A stretch of 24,563 nucleotides of DNA, taken from positions 1 to 24,563 of the forward strand of contig CAJTZR010000015.1 in NCBI GenBank assembly GCA_910584035.1, given 5' to 3'. This stretch comes from an uncultured Christensenella sp. GTDB lineage: Bacteria; Bacillota; Clostridia; Christensenellales; UBA3700. Below, piece after piece: positions 1 to 8,871 of the stretch (within the stretch, counting starts at the first letter, position 1; every line of letters starts with the position of its first letter). A model generated the notes under the pieces. The model was not told where the DNA came from, made no database searches, and saw only the letters and a program-made list of their open reading frames with translations. Both the position numbers and the translations under genes were made by a program.

Positions 1-2
1 AT

Positions 3-1130
3 GTTTATCAAGATAGAATTGATAAAGCTGTAGAACTTGTAAGAAAAGTAAAAAAGAATACTCCAAAAGGTACTACAAATTACAAAGATTTTTTGACTGA
101 CGAAAATGTTGATATTATTATGATAACTTGTGCGTGGGAAGGTCATATTGATATTGCGGTTGATGCAATGAAAGCGGGAAAGTTCGTTGCAATGGAAGTT
201 GGCGGTGCATATAGTGTTGAAGATTGTTGGAAACTTGTTGATACATATGAACAAACAAAAATACCAGTTATGTTGTTAGAGAATTGTTGCTATGGCAAAT
301 ATGAACTTATGGCATTAAGAATGGCAAGAGAAGGTATTTTTGGTGATATAGTACACGCAGAGGGTGGATATCATCACGATTTAAGGTCAGAAATTGCTTT
401 TGGTAAAGAGAATCGCCATTACAGATTAAAAAATTATCTTGTGAGGAATTGCGAAAATTATCCTACTCACGAGATTGGACCTATTGCTAAAATATTAGAT
501 ATCAACAGAGGTAACTTGTTTACAAAATTGACTTCATTTGCAAGTGTTTCAAAAGGTTTGCACGAGTTTATTTTAAATAATAAAGCTGACGATAAGGAAC
601 TTGTTAATGCAGAGTTTAAACAAGGTGATATAATTACAACAGTTATTGAAACTATAAAGGGACAGACGATTGTTATCACTCTTGATACAACTTTGCCAAG
701 AGCATATAGCCGTGGCTTTACTATACGCGGTACAAGAGCAATGTATTCAGAAGATAACAATATGGTATTTTTGGACACTAAAAGGTTTAAGTTATTTGAC
801 TTTAATAGCAGACCACTTTGGAATAATGGTGTCAAATTTGCTAAAAAGTATAGCCATCGAATTTGGAAAAACAAAGGTAAAATCGCAAAAGCTGGTCACG
901 GCGGTATGGACTCATTAGTGCTTAACGCTATGGTTGAAGCGTTTTTAGAGGGATATTATCCGCCTATAGATGTATTTGACACAGCGACTTGGATGGCTAT
1001 CACTGCGTTGTCAGAAAAATCTATTAAGGAAAATATTAGTGTAGAATTTCCAGACTTTACAAGAGGTAAATGGCAAAACAGAGAGGATATTTGTTTAGGT
1101 CAATATAGCTTGGAAAGAGAAGTAAAATAA
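3..1130 (+). CDS. Gfo/Idh/MocA family oxidoreductase, GH109-like (5' truncated)
   Basis: The reading frame is open from base 3 to the stop at 1130, so the gene begins before the window; an internal TTG at 93 is not the true start. The visible 375 residues carry the end of the Rossmann fold followed by the alpha/beta domain of Gfo/Idh/MocA proteins. Strong landmarks are ENCCYGKYEL, the GGYHHDLR stretch and YPTHEIGPIAKILDINRGN, which closely resemble the ENCCYG and YPTHGLGP blocks of the GH109 branch. Characterised GH109 members are alpha-N-acetylgalactosaminidases that use bound NAD+ for an elimination/oxidation mechanism; the Tyr and His of YPTH are retained. The Gly of the usual THGLGP is Glu here, so substrate may differ. 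The N-terminal nucleotide-binding glycines are outside the window. A glycosidase role is inferred; a plain sugar dehydrogenase remains possible. Confidence 0.82.
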   Translation, partial: VYQDRIDKAVELVRKVKKNTPKGTTNYKDFLTDENVDIIMITCAWEGHIDIAVDAMKAGKFVAMEVGGAYSVEDCWKLVDTYEQTKIPVMLLENCCYGKYELMALRMAREGIFGDIVHAEGGYHHDLRSEIAFGKENRHYRLKNYLVRNCENYPTHEIGPIAKILDINRGNLFTKLTSFASVSKGLHEFILNNKADDKELVNAEFKQGDIITTVIETIKGQTIVITLDTTLPRAYSRGFTIRGTRAMYSEDNNMVFLDTKRFKLFDFNSRPLWNNGVKFAKKYSHRIWKNKGKIAKAGHGGMDSLVLNAMVEAFLEGYYPPIDVFDTATWMAITALSEKSIKENISVEFPDFTRGKWQNREDICLGQYSLEREVK

Positions 1131-1265
1131 TTAGTTATAAAAAATAATTAATGTCATAGATAGTAATGTTTTACGCAGTTTAAATGTGAAAAAAAGAATA
1201 TTTTTAAAATGAAATATAAAAACTTATACATTTAATTAAAAAAACATTAATTAAAAAGCAATATG

Positions 1266-1300
1266 CCCCGAAAAGCTTTGAGCTTTTTGGGGTTATATGT
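1266..1300 (+). terminator. Hairpin terminator after the Gfo/Idh/MocA gene
   Basis: A 12-bp stem (1266-1277 with 1281-1292, one G-T wobble) closes a TTG loop and has a CCCC/GGGG base. The following TTATATGTT tract is only moderately T-rich. It lies about 135 bases after the stop codon. The rest of 1131-1358 is AT-rich and holds no recognisable gene. Confidence 0.6.
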
Positions 1301-1358
1301 TAAAATATTTGCAAAATAAGCAGAAAATAAGACTTTAACCATTTTAGAAAATAAAATT

Positions 1359-1388
1359 TTAACAATTTATTTTTTTTATTAGTATAAT
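1359..1388 (+). promoter_or_regulatory. Candidate sigma-A promoter of the acetyltransferase-GlmM fusion
   Basis: TTAACA at 1359-1364, an 18-base spacer and a perfect TATAAT at 1383-1388. It would give a leader of about 75 bases before the ATG at 1469. Confidence 0.55.
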
Positions 1389-1468
1389 GTATAAATAAAT
1401 TTTTTAGTTTTATATAATAAATGACTAAAATTAATTTTTTATATACATACTATAATAGGGGAAGTTTT

Positions 1469-3463
1469 ATGGATATTAATTATATTGAAAATGCAAACAA
1501 AATGCAGATTATACAAAAACATATTGATAACGGGGTTATATTTAAGTCTTATGAAAATGTTTATATATCTGACGATACAACAATCGGTGAGGGTACAATA
1601 ATTGACTGCAACAATATTTTCAATGGTAAGTGTGTTATTGGTAAAAATGTTATTATTAATGACGGAAACACTTTAACTGATTGCACGCTTGGGAATAATG
1701 TTGTAATTACAAAAAGTGTAGTAAATAATGCGGTTATAAAGCAAAATACTACAGTTGGACCTTGGGCACACGTTCATACACGTAGTGTAGTTGAAAGAGA
1801 TTGTCGTATTGGAAATTTTGTGGAAATAAAAAATAGTAATATCGGTATAAATACAAAAATGGCACATCTTGCATACATTGGTGATTGTGATATTGGTGCT
1901 AAATGCAATATTGGTTGTGGTGTTATTTTTATAAATTATGACGGCAAAAACAAATACCGCAGTGTAGTTGGTAATAGTGTTTTTGTAGGTAGTAACAGCA
2001 ATATTATAGCACCTATAAAGATAGAGGATAATTCCTACATTGCAGCGGGGACTACGGTTACAATTAATCTTCCGTCTAATTGTATGTGCATTGGAAGAAA
2101 TAGAGAAATTGTAAAGGAAAATAGGAGTAAATATCGTATGTGTGATTATGATAAAAAATACTTTGGAACAGACGGCATAAGAGGTATTTATGGTGAAAAG
2201 ATAAATGAAGATATTGCCTATTTGGTGGGAAACTTTTTGGGGTATTCTGCTGACAAAGGAGTTATAATATTAGGAAAAGACCCTCGAAAATCGGGGTTAA
2301 ATTTAGGAAATGCACTTATTAAAGGTATAACTGATGCTGGTTGTGATGTTGTTGATTTGGGTATAGTTACTACTCCAAGCGTTGCATATGTAACTATGCA
2401 AACTGGTGCAAATTATGGTGTAGTGATTACAGCTTCACACAATCCTAGTGAGTATAACGGAATTAAGATTTTCAATGATAAAGGTAGAAAACTTTTGAAT
2501 ATTGAGGAAATTCAAATTGAGGAACATATAAATAAAAAACAACCAATAATTGCAAAGAGTAGGGGCAAAGTTCTTGAACGCTCTGAACTTATAGACGATT
2601 ATGTAAACTTTGTTTGTAGTGATTTGCCAGATTTATCTACTTTAAAGGTTGTAGTTGACTGCTCAAATGGTGCAAGTTGTAATTTGGCAAAAAGAGTTTT
2701 TGAAAAACTAAATATAACAACTAAATTTATTGGCACAGATTGCAATGGCGATAACATAAATAAAAATTGCGGAGCATTATTCCCAGAGTTATGTGCTAAA
2801 GAGGTAGTTGCTCACGGATATGATTTAGGTTTTTGCTTTGACGGCGATGCGGACAGAATTATTGCAATCGATAGTAAAGGCAAGGTAATTAGTGGTGATA
2901 AAATAATTTATGCTTTTGCTAAAAATATGAAAAATAAAGGTATGCTTACTGGCGATACTGTAGTTGGTACAATTATGACAAACTACGGTTTGGAAAATAG
3001 TTTGAAAGATATTGGAATTAATTTGGTAAGGACAAATGTTGGTGACCATTATGTGGTGGAAAAAATGTTGGAACAAGGCTATATTTTAGGCGGTGAAAGT
3101 TCTGGACATATTATTTTGGGCAATAAGGTTACTACTGGTGATGGCTTGCTAGTTGCTGTTAATTTGTGTGGACTATTAATGGAAAGTAAACTAAGTTTAA
3201 ATAAATTAACAGATATTAATGAATATCCACAGATAAATATCAATCTAATGACAGATAAAAAGGACGAAATTGCAAAGGATAGTGAAGTGCTAGACTATGT
3301 AAAAGATTTTTCTGAGCGTTTAGGTTTGTCTGGACGTAGTTTTGTGCGTGCAAGCGGTACGGAAAATAAATTGAGAATTACTGCCGAGTGTTCAGATAAG
3401 TTGCTTGCTCAAAACACTGCAAAAGAGATTGAAAAGTTTATTAAACAAAAATATCAATTTTAA
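1469..3463 (+). CDS. GlmU-type acetyltransferase fused to phosphoglucosamine mutase (GlmM)
   Basis: A 664-residue two-domain protein. ATG 1469 is chosen over the upstream in-frame ATG at 1421 because AGGGGAAG (1457-1464) sits just before it. Residues 1-220 form a left-handed beta-helix matching the C-terminal acetyltransferase half of GlmU, including the NGVIF entry, GNFVEIK, MAHLAYIGD with the catalytic-type His133, NIGCG, NYDGKNK and IAAGTTVT. The N-terminal uridyltransferase domain of GlmU is absent. Residues 231-664 are a complete GlmM: KYFGTDGIRG, TASHNP with phosphoserine Ser323, metal loop DGDADR (458-463), sugar loop GGESSGH (541-547) and phosphate loop RASGTEN. Together the domains would convert GlcN-6-P to GlcN-1-P and acetylate it to GlcNAc-1-P for peptidoglycan precursors. 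The GPFA(R/H)(L/I)RP block reads GPWAHVHTR, so an Arg expected to contact substrate appears replaced by His103. The domain identities are clear; coupling of the two reactions is inferred. Confidence 0.9.
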   Translation: MDINYIENANKMQIIQKHIDNGVIFKSYENVYISDDTTIGEGTIIDCNNIFNGKCVIGKNVIINDGNTLTDCTLGNNVVITKSVVNNAVIKQNTTVGPWAHVHTRSVVERDCRIGNFVEIKNSNIGINTKMAHLAYIGDCDIGAKCNIGCGVIFINYDGKNKYRSVVGNSVFVGSNSNIIAPIKIEDNSYIAAGTTVTINLPSNCMCIGRNREIVKENRSKYRMCDYDKKYFGTDGIRGIYGEKINEDIAYLVGNFLGYSADKGVIILGKDPRKSGLNLGNALIKGITDAGCDVVDLGIVTTPSVAYVTMQTGANYGVVITASHNPSEYNGIKIFNDKGRKLLNIEEIQIEEHINKKQPIIAKSRGKVLERSELIDDYVNFVCSDLPDLSTLKVVVDCSNGASCNLAKRVFEKLNITTKFIGTDCNGDNINKNCGALFPELCAKEVVAHGYDLGFCFDGDADRIIAIDSKGKVISGDKIIYAFAKNMKNKGMLTGDTVVGTIMTNYGLENSLKDIGINLVRTNVGDHYVVEKMLEQGYILGGESSGHIILGNKVTTGDGLLVAVNLCGLLMESKLSLNKLTDINEYPQININLMTDKKDEIAKDSEVLDYVKDFSERLGLSGRSFVRASGTENKLRITAECSDKLLAQNTAKEIEKFIKQKYQF

Positions 3464-3646
3464 TTGTTGTTTGCAATTTGCTTAATATAATAATTATTTT
3501 TAATAACTAAATGGCACTTTGTATGACTTAAAATGTCAACTTGTTTATTAAATTTTTATTAGTTATGTTTGTTTGAATGACATTATATTTAAAGTCGCTT
3601 TCACAGCAAGTGGTTTTGACAATGTAGTTATTTCTATTATAATATT

Positions 3647-3679
3647 AAATACTGCTCTAACAAGTAGGGCAGTATTTTT
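3647..3679 (+). terminator. Rho-independent terminator after the acetyltransferase-GlmM fusion gene
   Basis: An 11-bp stem (3648-3658 with 3666-3676, one wobble) with loop AACAAGT, containing ACTGC/GCAGT, runs into a TTTTT tract. It lies about 185 bases after the stop. No gene is visible in the rest of 3464-3789. Confidence 0.78.
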
Positions 3680-3789
3680 AAGTTTATTATAAAAAATTAA
3701 TATTTTAATTTGACTTTAGCAATTATTGCGTTTATTGTAATGTAATAATTTATTGTACAAAAATAAATGAATTTTGAAAATTTTGCCTA

Positions 3790-3818
3790 TTGCTTTTTAC
3801 ATTTTGATATGCTAAAAT
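3790..3818 (+). promoter_or_regulatory. Candidate extended -10 promoter of the beta-galactosidase gene
   Basis: TTGCTT at 3790-3795, exactly 17 bases, then TAAAAT at 3813-3818 preceded by TGC (extended -10). The ATG at 3847 lies 29 bases downstream. No operator palindrome is obvious around it. Confidence 0.55.
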
Positions 3819-3846
3819 ATATAATAGAAAGATATTGGGAGGAGTT

Positions 3847-6800
3847 ATGATTTATTCATTAAAGACGGGAAACTATTGTAATTTTGAGGTGTTTGAAAAA
3901 AATAAGCTATCTGCAAGGACATATGCAATACCTTTTACTGATAAAAAGCTTGCATCGGAAGTGGAACTTTTGAAAGAGAGATATAGTAGTCCTATGGTAA
4001 ATTTATTAAACGGAGAGTGGGATTTTATATATTATAGTAAACTAAGTGAAATGGAGGATAATTTTGATACTGACAAAATTAATTTTACTAAGTTTGCAGT
4101 GCCAGCAGACTGGCAACGTAATGGGGTGGAGAATCCAAACTATTTGAATGCAAGGTATCAATTTCCATTAAAGCCACCAGTGATACCAACAGACATACCA
4201 GTTGCCGTTTATCGTACGAAAATCGATATTAAAAATGTAAATAAAACATATTTAATAAATTTTTTAGGTGTTTGTAGTTGTTTAGATTTGTTTGTAAATG
4301 GCAAGTTTGTAGGATATAGTGAAGGCTCGCATAATACTGCGGAATTTGATTTGACAAACTTTTTAGTGCAAGGTGAAAATGAACTTGTGGCAGTAGTATA
4401 CAAGTGGTGTAATGGCTCTTATTTGGAGTGCCAAGATATGTTTAGGGAAAATGGAATTTTCCGAGATGTCTTGCTTATTGAGGAAAACGAAAGTTATCTA
4501 TATGACTTTGGTTACACTACTAAATTTTTAGATGATAAAGATAATAATAAAAAATATTCTATTACATTTGATTGCAAGGTGCAAAACTCAAATAGTAATA
4601 GCCTTGTTACTTTTGAGTTGTTTGATGATAAAGACAATTTGATAATTACTCAAGAAATAAATGGTGAGAGTGGTAGCAAAACTATTGATTTAGAAAATAT
4701 AAAAGAATGGTCTGCAGAAATTCCAAATCTATACAAGTTAATGGTAACTTATAGTGATGGAGAAAATAAGGTGTATTTTAGACGTTTTGTCGGCTTTAAA
4801 CACGTTGAGATTAAAGGCAATGTTTTTTACTTGAATAATAAACCTATAAAGTTAAAGGGTATCAATCACCACGAATCACACCCAGTTACTGGATATGTTG
4901 TCAGCAGTGAGTTTTTGTATAATGATATAAAATTAATAAAAGATTATAATTGCAATGCGGTTAGATTATCGCATTATCCTCACGACCCTATATTTTTAAT
5001 GTTGTGTGATAAAGTTGGCTTGTATGCGATTGACGAAATGGACTTGGAAACTCACGGAACATTTAGCAATCCAGCAAAACCTCAGTTTGGACTTATTAGC
5101 CATAATGAAAAATGGAAAGAACATTATCTTGATAGAGCAAAAAGGATGTTTTTCAAATCACGTAACTGCCCAAGTGTGGTAATGTGGTCGTTGGGTAATG
5201 AAGCAGGCGGATATTTGTGTCACGATTATTGCTATGACTTTTTAAAAAGCGTTGCTACAGTACCTATTCATTATGAGGGTGCAATACATACAAAAAGATT
5301 TTGCTATGATGTAGTGGGTAATTTTTATCCGCATCATAAATTTTTGGAAAGTATAGCAAACAAGACTGTTGCAGACAAAAGATATCTAGAAAAACCTTAT
5401 TTAATGACGGAATTTTCTCACGCTATGGGTGTTGGACCTGGCGGTTTGGATAGGTATACTCAGTTGATTTTGGAAAATGATAACTTTTTAGGTGGCTTTA
5501 TATGGGAATTTTGCGACCATATAGTGGATAATCCTAATCACAAGTTTAGATTTACTTATGGTGGAGATTATAACGAGCCTAAGCACGATGGCAATTTCTG
5601 CGTAGACGGAATGTTTTTCCCAGACCGTTCGCCAAGCACTGGTGCATTAAATATGCGTGAGTGTTATAGACCTTTTAGAGCAAAGTGGGAAGACTTTAAA
5701 TTAAAGGTGAAAAACACCAATTACTTTGCTTCAAGTGACGGAGTACGAATTGATTGGACACTTTTGAGAAATGGTGAGGGTATGCAAAATGGTAGTTTTG
5801 ATATATCAATACCGCCTTGTGAGCAAGCAGAGTATGAAATTATATTTAGAATGCCACGAGATATGTCAGAGTATACTTTGATTATAAAGTATATGAAAGA
5901 TGAAAAGTATATTGCAAGTGAGCAATTTGAGATTACCTCTTTTATGTCAGTTAAGCCGAATATGGTTACTCCACAATATACAATTGAGGATAAATGTTTG
6001 ATAGCAACCTCAAACAATGGCAAGTTGGTTGTTAACAAAAAGACTGGCGAAATAGAAAGTTATGTAATTGGTGGTGTGGAATACATTAATGGTAATAATG
6101 CATTAGGATATAGAGGTTTATTACCTAACTTGTATAGAACGCCAATAGACAATGACAGATTTATAAAAATTGCTTGGAACACTTTGGGTTTACTTAAGGC
6201 TAAGCCTTGTCATAGGCATACAAAATTTATAACAAAAGACGGACTTAAAATTGTTAGCAAGTATTCAATTAGAGGGTATGGCAAGCTTGCAAGCGTAATT
6301 ATTACAATTACTATCGGGCAAGATTTATCACTTTATGTTACGGCAAAAGCAACAAAAGGTTGGAAATTATTATTTTATAATGATATTGTTCGCTTTGGTG
6401 TAACTCTTGAGATGCCGTCAAGTTTTGATAAAGTGCAGTATTTTGGCAGAGGTGAGAGAGAAACATTACTTGATTTTAATGAACACGGAAAGCTAGGTAT
6501 ATATAATGTAAATGTATGCGATATGGCGGAAAAATACATTATGCCACAAGAAAGCGGAAATAGAAGTGATTGCAGATGGGCAAAAGTAACCAACGGCAAT
6601 GGTGATGGTTTAATATTTGAAATGGCAAACAAACCATTTAACTTTAATGCAAATCCATACACTAGATATCAAATGGAAAAGGCAAAACACCAAGAGGAAA
6701 TAGGCGTTGCAAATACTACTTGCGTACAAATTGATGGCTTTATGCGTGGTGCTGGTAGCCAAAGTTGCGGACCTCAACCCGAAGCTTTTGCTAGACCGAA

Positions 6801-6855
6801 CTTGAAAAAACCTCTTGTTTATGATTTTATTATTAGACCTTGTGAGCAAGATTAA
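3847..6855 (+). CDS. lacZ: GH2 beta-galactosidase (LacZ type)
   Basis: A 1002-residue cytoplasmic glycoside hydrolase of normal LacZ length with no signal peptide. ATG 3847 follows GGGAGG (3837-3842); the in-frame TTG at 3835 overlaps that site and is rejected. Domain order: sugar-binding jelly roll (about 30-200), Ig-like domain, TIM barrel starting near LKGINHHESHP, second Ig-like domain and a C-terminal supersandwich (Bgal small-chain type) with YRTPIDNDR. The acid/base Glu is E452 in WSLGNEAGG and the nucleophile is E522 in LMTEFSHAMG, about 70 residues apart as in the family. GGFIWEFCDH and YGGDY are also conserved. It should hydrolyse terminal beta-galactosides. It has its own promoter and no linked permease, so it may be monocistronic. 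Specificity (lactose or glycan galactose) cannot be read from sequence. Confidence 0.95.
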   Translation: MIYSLKTGNYCNFEVFEKNKLSARTYAIPFTDKKLASEVELLKERYSSPMVNLLNGEWDFIYYSKLSEMEDNFDTDKINFTKFAVPADWQRNGVENPNYLNARYQFPLKPPVIPTDIPVAVYRTKIDIKNVNKTYLINFLGVCSCLDLFVNGKFVGYSEGSHNTAEFDLTNFLVQGENELVAVVYKWCNGSYLECQDMFRENGIFRDVLLIEENESYLYDFGYTTKFLDDKDNNKKYSITFDCKVQNSNSNSLVTFELFDDKDNLIITQEINGESGSKTIDLENIKEWSAEIPNLYKLMVTYSDGENKVYFRRFVGFKHVEIKGNVFYLNNKPIKLKGINHHESHPVTGYVVSSEFLYNDIKLIKDYNCNAVRLSHYPHDPIFLMLCDKVGLYAIDEMDLETHGTFSNPAKPQFGLISHNEKWKEHYLDRAKRMFFKSRNCPSVVMWSLGNEAGGYLCHDYCYDFLKSVATVPIHYEGAIHTKRFCYDVVGNFYPHHKFLESIANKTVADKRYLEKPYLMTEFSHAMGVGPGGLDRYTQLILENDNFLGGFIWEFCDHIVDNPNHKFRFTYGGDYNEPKHDGNFCVDGMFFPDRSPSTGALNMRECYRPFRAKWEDFKLKVKNTNYFASSDGVRIDWTLLRNGEGMQNGSFDISIPPCEQAEYEIIFRMPRDMSEYTLIIKYMKDEKYIASEQFEITSFMSVKPNMVTPQYTIEDKCLIATSNNGKLVVNKKTGEIESYVIGGVEYINGNNALGYRGLLPNLYRTPIDNDRFIKIAWNTLGLLKAKPCHRHTKFITKDGLKIVSKYSIRGYGKLASVIITITIGQDLSLYVTAKATKGWKLLFYNDIVRFGVTLEMPSSFDKVQYFGRGERETLLDFNEHGKLGIYNVNVCDMAEKYIMPQESGNRSDCRWAKVTNGNGDGLIFEMANKPFNFNANPYTRYQMEKAKHQEEIGVANTTCVQIDGFMRGAGSQSCGPQPEAFARPNLKKPLVYDFIIRPCEQD

Positions 6856-6976
6856 AGTTGTATTACACTTTTAAAGTTATTTTGTTAGGATATTAAAAAG
6901 CTGAAAGGATATTTTGCAGAAACAAAAATTAATTAAACAAGAAGTACTTGCAGAGCAAGTATACTGCAAATAATAA

Positions 6977-7005
6977 AATTTAAGGTGGCTTAATTTAGGT
7001 GGCTT
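6977..7005 (+). repeat. Short tandem repeat downstream of lacZ
   Basis: Two adjacent copies, AATTTAAGGTGGCTT (6977-6991) and AATTTAGGTGGCTT (6992-7005), differ by one A. Just upstream is a 7-bp hairpin TACTTGC-AGA-GCAAGTA (6945-6961). No gene is seen in 6856-7181. Confidence 0.6.
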
Positions 7006-7044
7006 ATTAATGTAATTATTATTGATTAAAATATGAAACAATAC

Positions 7045-7081
7045 AAAATAAGGAATGCGATTGCCTTCCTTATTTTTCTTT
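7045..7081 (+). terminator. Terminator between lacZ and the heat-shock cluster
   Basis: An 11-bp stem, AAAATAAGGAA (7045-7055) with TTCCTTATTTT (7066-7076), closes a 10-base loop and continues into TTTTTCTTTT. It lies about 190 bases after lacZ, implying a long 3' untranslated region, and insulates the hrcA promoter. Confidence 0.72.
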
Positions 7082-7181
7082 TAGACTATTTTTGGCTTGA
7101 TAATTTTTTGCATAAACTCCTTATAAATAGCCATATAAATGTAAAATTTTGTCAATTTTTTTAAAAAAGTTGCATAAAGTC

Positions 7182-7209
7182 TTGACAAACTGCTATAATA
7201 GAGTATAAT
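7182..7209 (+). promoter_or_regulatory. Sigma-A promoter of the hrcA operon
   Basis: Perfect TTGACA (7182-7187), 16-base spacer and perfect TATAAT (7204-7209). A second TATAATA lies exactly 10 bases earlier at 7194-7200 but is too close to the -35 to be its partner. The CIRCE element begins 4 bases after the -10, covering the expected transcription start. Confidence 0.85.
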
Positions 7210-7213
7210 AGAA

Positions 7214-7240
7214 TTAGCAATCAAGGTAAGAGAGTGCTAG
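7214..7240 (+). promoter_or_regulatory. CIRCE operator (HrcA binding site)
   Basis: TTAGCAATC, a 9-base spacer and GAGTGCTAG, against the consensus TTAGCACTC-N9-GAGTGCTAA. Spacing is exact, with one mismatch in each arm. Its position over the start of transcription fits HrcA repression that is relieved on heat shock. Confidence 0.9.
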
Positions 7241-7273
7241 CAATCTAAAATATCAGTTGAAAAGGGGGGATAT

Positions 7274-8281
7274 ATGAAAATCAGTGAAAGAAAACAAAAA
7301 ATATTAAAATCATTGATAGATAATTATATTGCCACTTGTGAACCTATTAGTAGCAGTCAAATTAAGCAAGATTGTTTGCCAGATGTAAGCTCTGCAACTA
7401 TACGTAGTGAAATGGTAGCACTAGAGGAAATGGGGTATTTGGTACAACCTCACAAGTCTGCTGGCAGAGTGCCATCATCAAGAGCATACCGCTATTATGT
7501 GGATAACTTAATTGACCAAACGGAAATTGATAGACAAATGGACGGCTTTTCAGAGTATTTTGAAGGGAATTTCAGTGATGTTGAGCAAGTCGTTAAAAGC
7601 ACTGCAAAAGTTATAAGTGATATTACAAATTATACCTCAATCGTGGTAATGGGTGGTGTAGACAATATAACTTTAAAGGATATCAAGCTTGTAGACATTG
7701 GTGATGATAGTGCTTTGTTGGTGATTATTACAGATAGTGGCTTGCTAAAAGACAAAATAATTGATATTCCGCAAAATATGAAAAGCAAGTTTTTTGCCCA
7801 AGCGAATGATATGCTAGTATCAATGTTTGCGGGTAGGACTGTAAAAGAGATAACTGATAATGGTAATATAATTGTAGAATCCACAATTAGCGAATATAAA
7901 GTCTTGTTCAATGAAGTGCTAGAAATGTTGAGAAACTATAAACAAAGAGAAGAAAGTAAAATGTTTATGGAAGGCACGGACAAAATCTTTAAATATAAAG
8001 AGTTTGAAGATGTTGGCAATGTTAAAAATTTTTTGTCAGTGATAAATACGGGGGAAAAATTGCATAATCTCATTAATGAGGACGATGTGGAAATTAGCAT
8101 AAAAATTGGTAAAGATGAAAATGCAGAGGAAAATATGGCGGTTGTTACAGCAAAGTGTGTGATAGCGGGTAAGGAAATCGGACACGCAGTTGTAATTGGA
8201 CCAGAGAGAATGGATTATAAAAAGGTTTTAGGTGTGCTTGGTGGCGTTACTAAAGCTATTGAAAAGATAAAAAAGGAGTAA
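7274..8281 (+). CDS. hrcA: Heat-inducible transcription repressor HrcA
   Basis: 335 residues, the usual HrcA length, starting at an ATG behind a GGGGGG ribosome binding site. The N-terminal winged helix (about 1-75) includes SERKQKILKSLIDNYI, SSATIRSEM and the GYLVQPHKSAGRVPS segment typical of HrcA; the middle and C-terminal parts match the GAF-like and dimerisation regions, ending with VLGGVTKAIEKIKKE. HrcA dimers bind CIRCE and repress chaperone operons; folding of HrcA is classically helped by GroEL. It is first in the cluster directly behind a CIRCE site, so it is autoregulated. Its stop codon abuts grpE. Confidence 0.96.
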   Translation: MKISERKQKILKSLIDNYIATCEPISSSQIKQDCLPDVSSATIRSEMVALEEMGYLVQPHKSAGRVPSSRAYRYYVDNLIDQTEIDRQMDGFSEYFEGNFSDVEQVVKSTAKVISDITNYTSIVVMGGVDNITLKDIKLVDIGDDSALLVIITDSGLLKDKIIDIPQNMKSKFFAQANDMLVSMFAGRTVKEITDNGNIIVESTISEYKVLFNEVLEMLRNYKQREESKMFMEGTDKIFKYKEFEDVGNVKNFLSVINTGEKLHNLINEDDVEISIKIGKDENAEENMAVVTAKCVIAGKEIGHAVVIGPERMDYKKVLGVLGGVTKAIEKIKKE

Positions 8282-8815
8282 ATGATGGAAGAAAAGGACG
8301 TATTGAAAAATAAGACTAAATTCGCAGAAGGTGAGAGCGAACAACCTGCAGAAGAAAAACCAAAGCGTAAAAGCAAAGCTCAAGTTGAGATGCAAAAGCT
8401 TGTTGAAGAAAATGAAAAGTTGCAAAATTATGCATTACGTATGAAAGCGGATATGGAAAATATGAAAAAACGTAATGAAAATATTGCAAAAGATATGTAC
8501 AATGACGGAAAATATGACACAGTTACAACTTTCTTACCAGTTGTTGACAATCTAGAAAGAGCATTAAGTTTGGAAATGCCTGATGGAATAAAAGATGGAC
8601 TTGAAAAGGTTAGAAAACAAATTGAAACTATCTTTGAAAGGCTAAATATTAAGGAAATTGAAAGTCTTGGTAAAGTGTTCGACCCTAATATGCACAATGC
8701 ATTAATGCAAGTGGATGATGAGGAAAATAGTGGTAAATGTGTTCAAGTTTATGAAAAAGGTTATAGGATTGGTGATAAAATTTTGCGTCACGCAAGCGTA
8801 GTAGTAGCAAAATAA
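8282..8815 (+). CDS. grpE: Nucleotide exchange factor GrpE
   Basis: 177 residues, or 176 if the second of two adjacent ATGs (8285) is used; the AAGGAG at 8273-8278 suits 8285 better (6-base spacing versus 3). An acidic, lysine-rich N-terminus leads into a long coiled coil (about 30-85, [20 protein letters not shown]) and then the C-terminal beta domain with [15 protein letters not shown] and [18 protein letters not shown], the GrpE signature. It releases ADP from DnaK. There is no space between the hrcA stop and this start, suggesting translational coupling. Confidence 0.96.
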   Translation: MMEEKDVLKNKTKFAEGESEQPAEEKPKRKSKAQVEMQKLVEENEKLQNYALRMKADMENMKKRNENIAKDMYNDGKYDTVTTFLPVVDNLERALSLEMPDGIKDGLEKVRKQIETIFERLNIKEIESLGKVFDPNMHNALMQVDDEENSGKCVQVYEKGYRIGDKILRHASVVVAK

Positions 8816-8871
8816 TCACTTTGAATAGACATAATTTAAAGAAATTTTTACTTATAAGGAGATATATAAAA

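Noticed and set aside
8821..8871. Upstream TTG start for dnaK, adding 17 residues
   Set aside because: The extension is not part of DnaK, and AGGAG at 8857-8861 serves the ATG at 8872.
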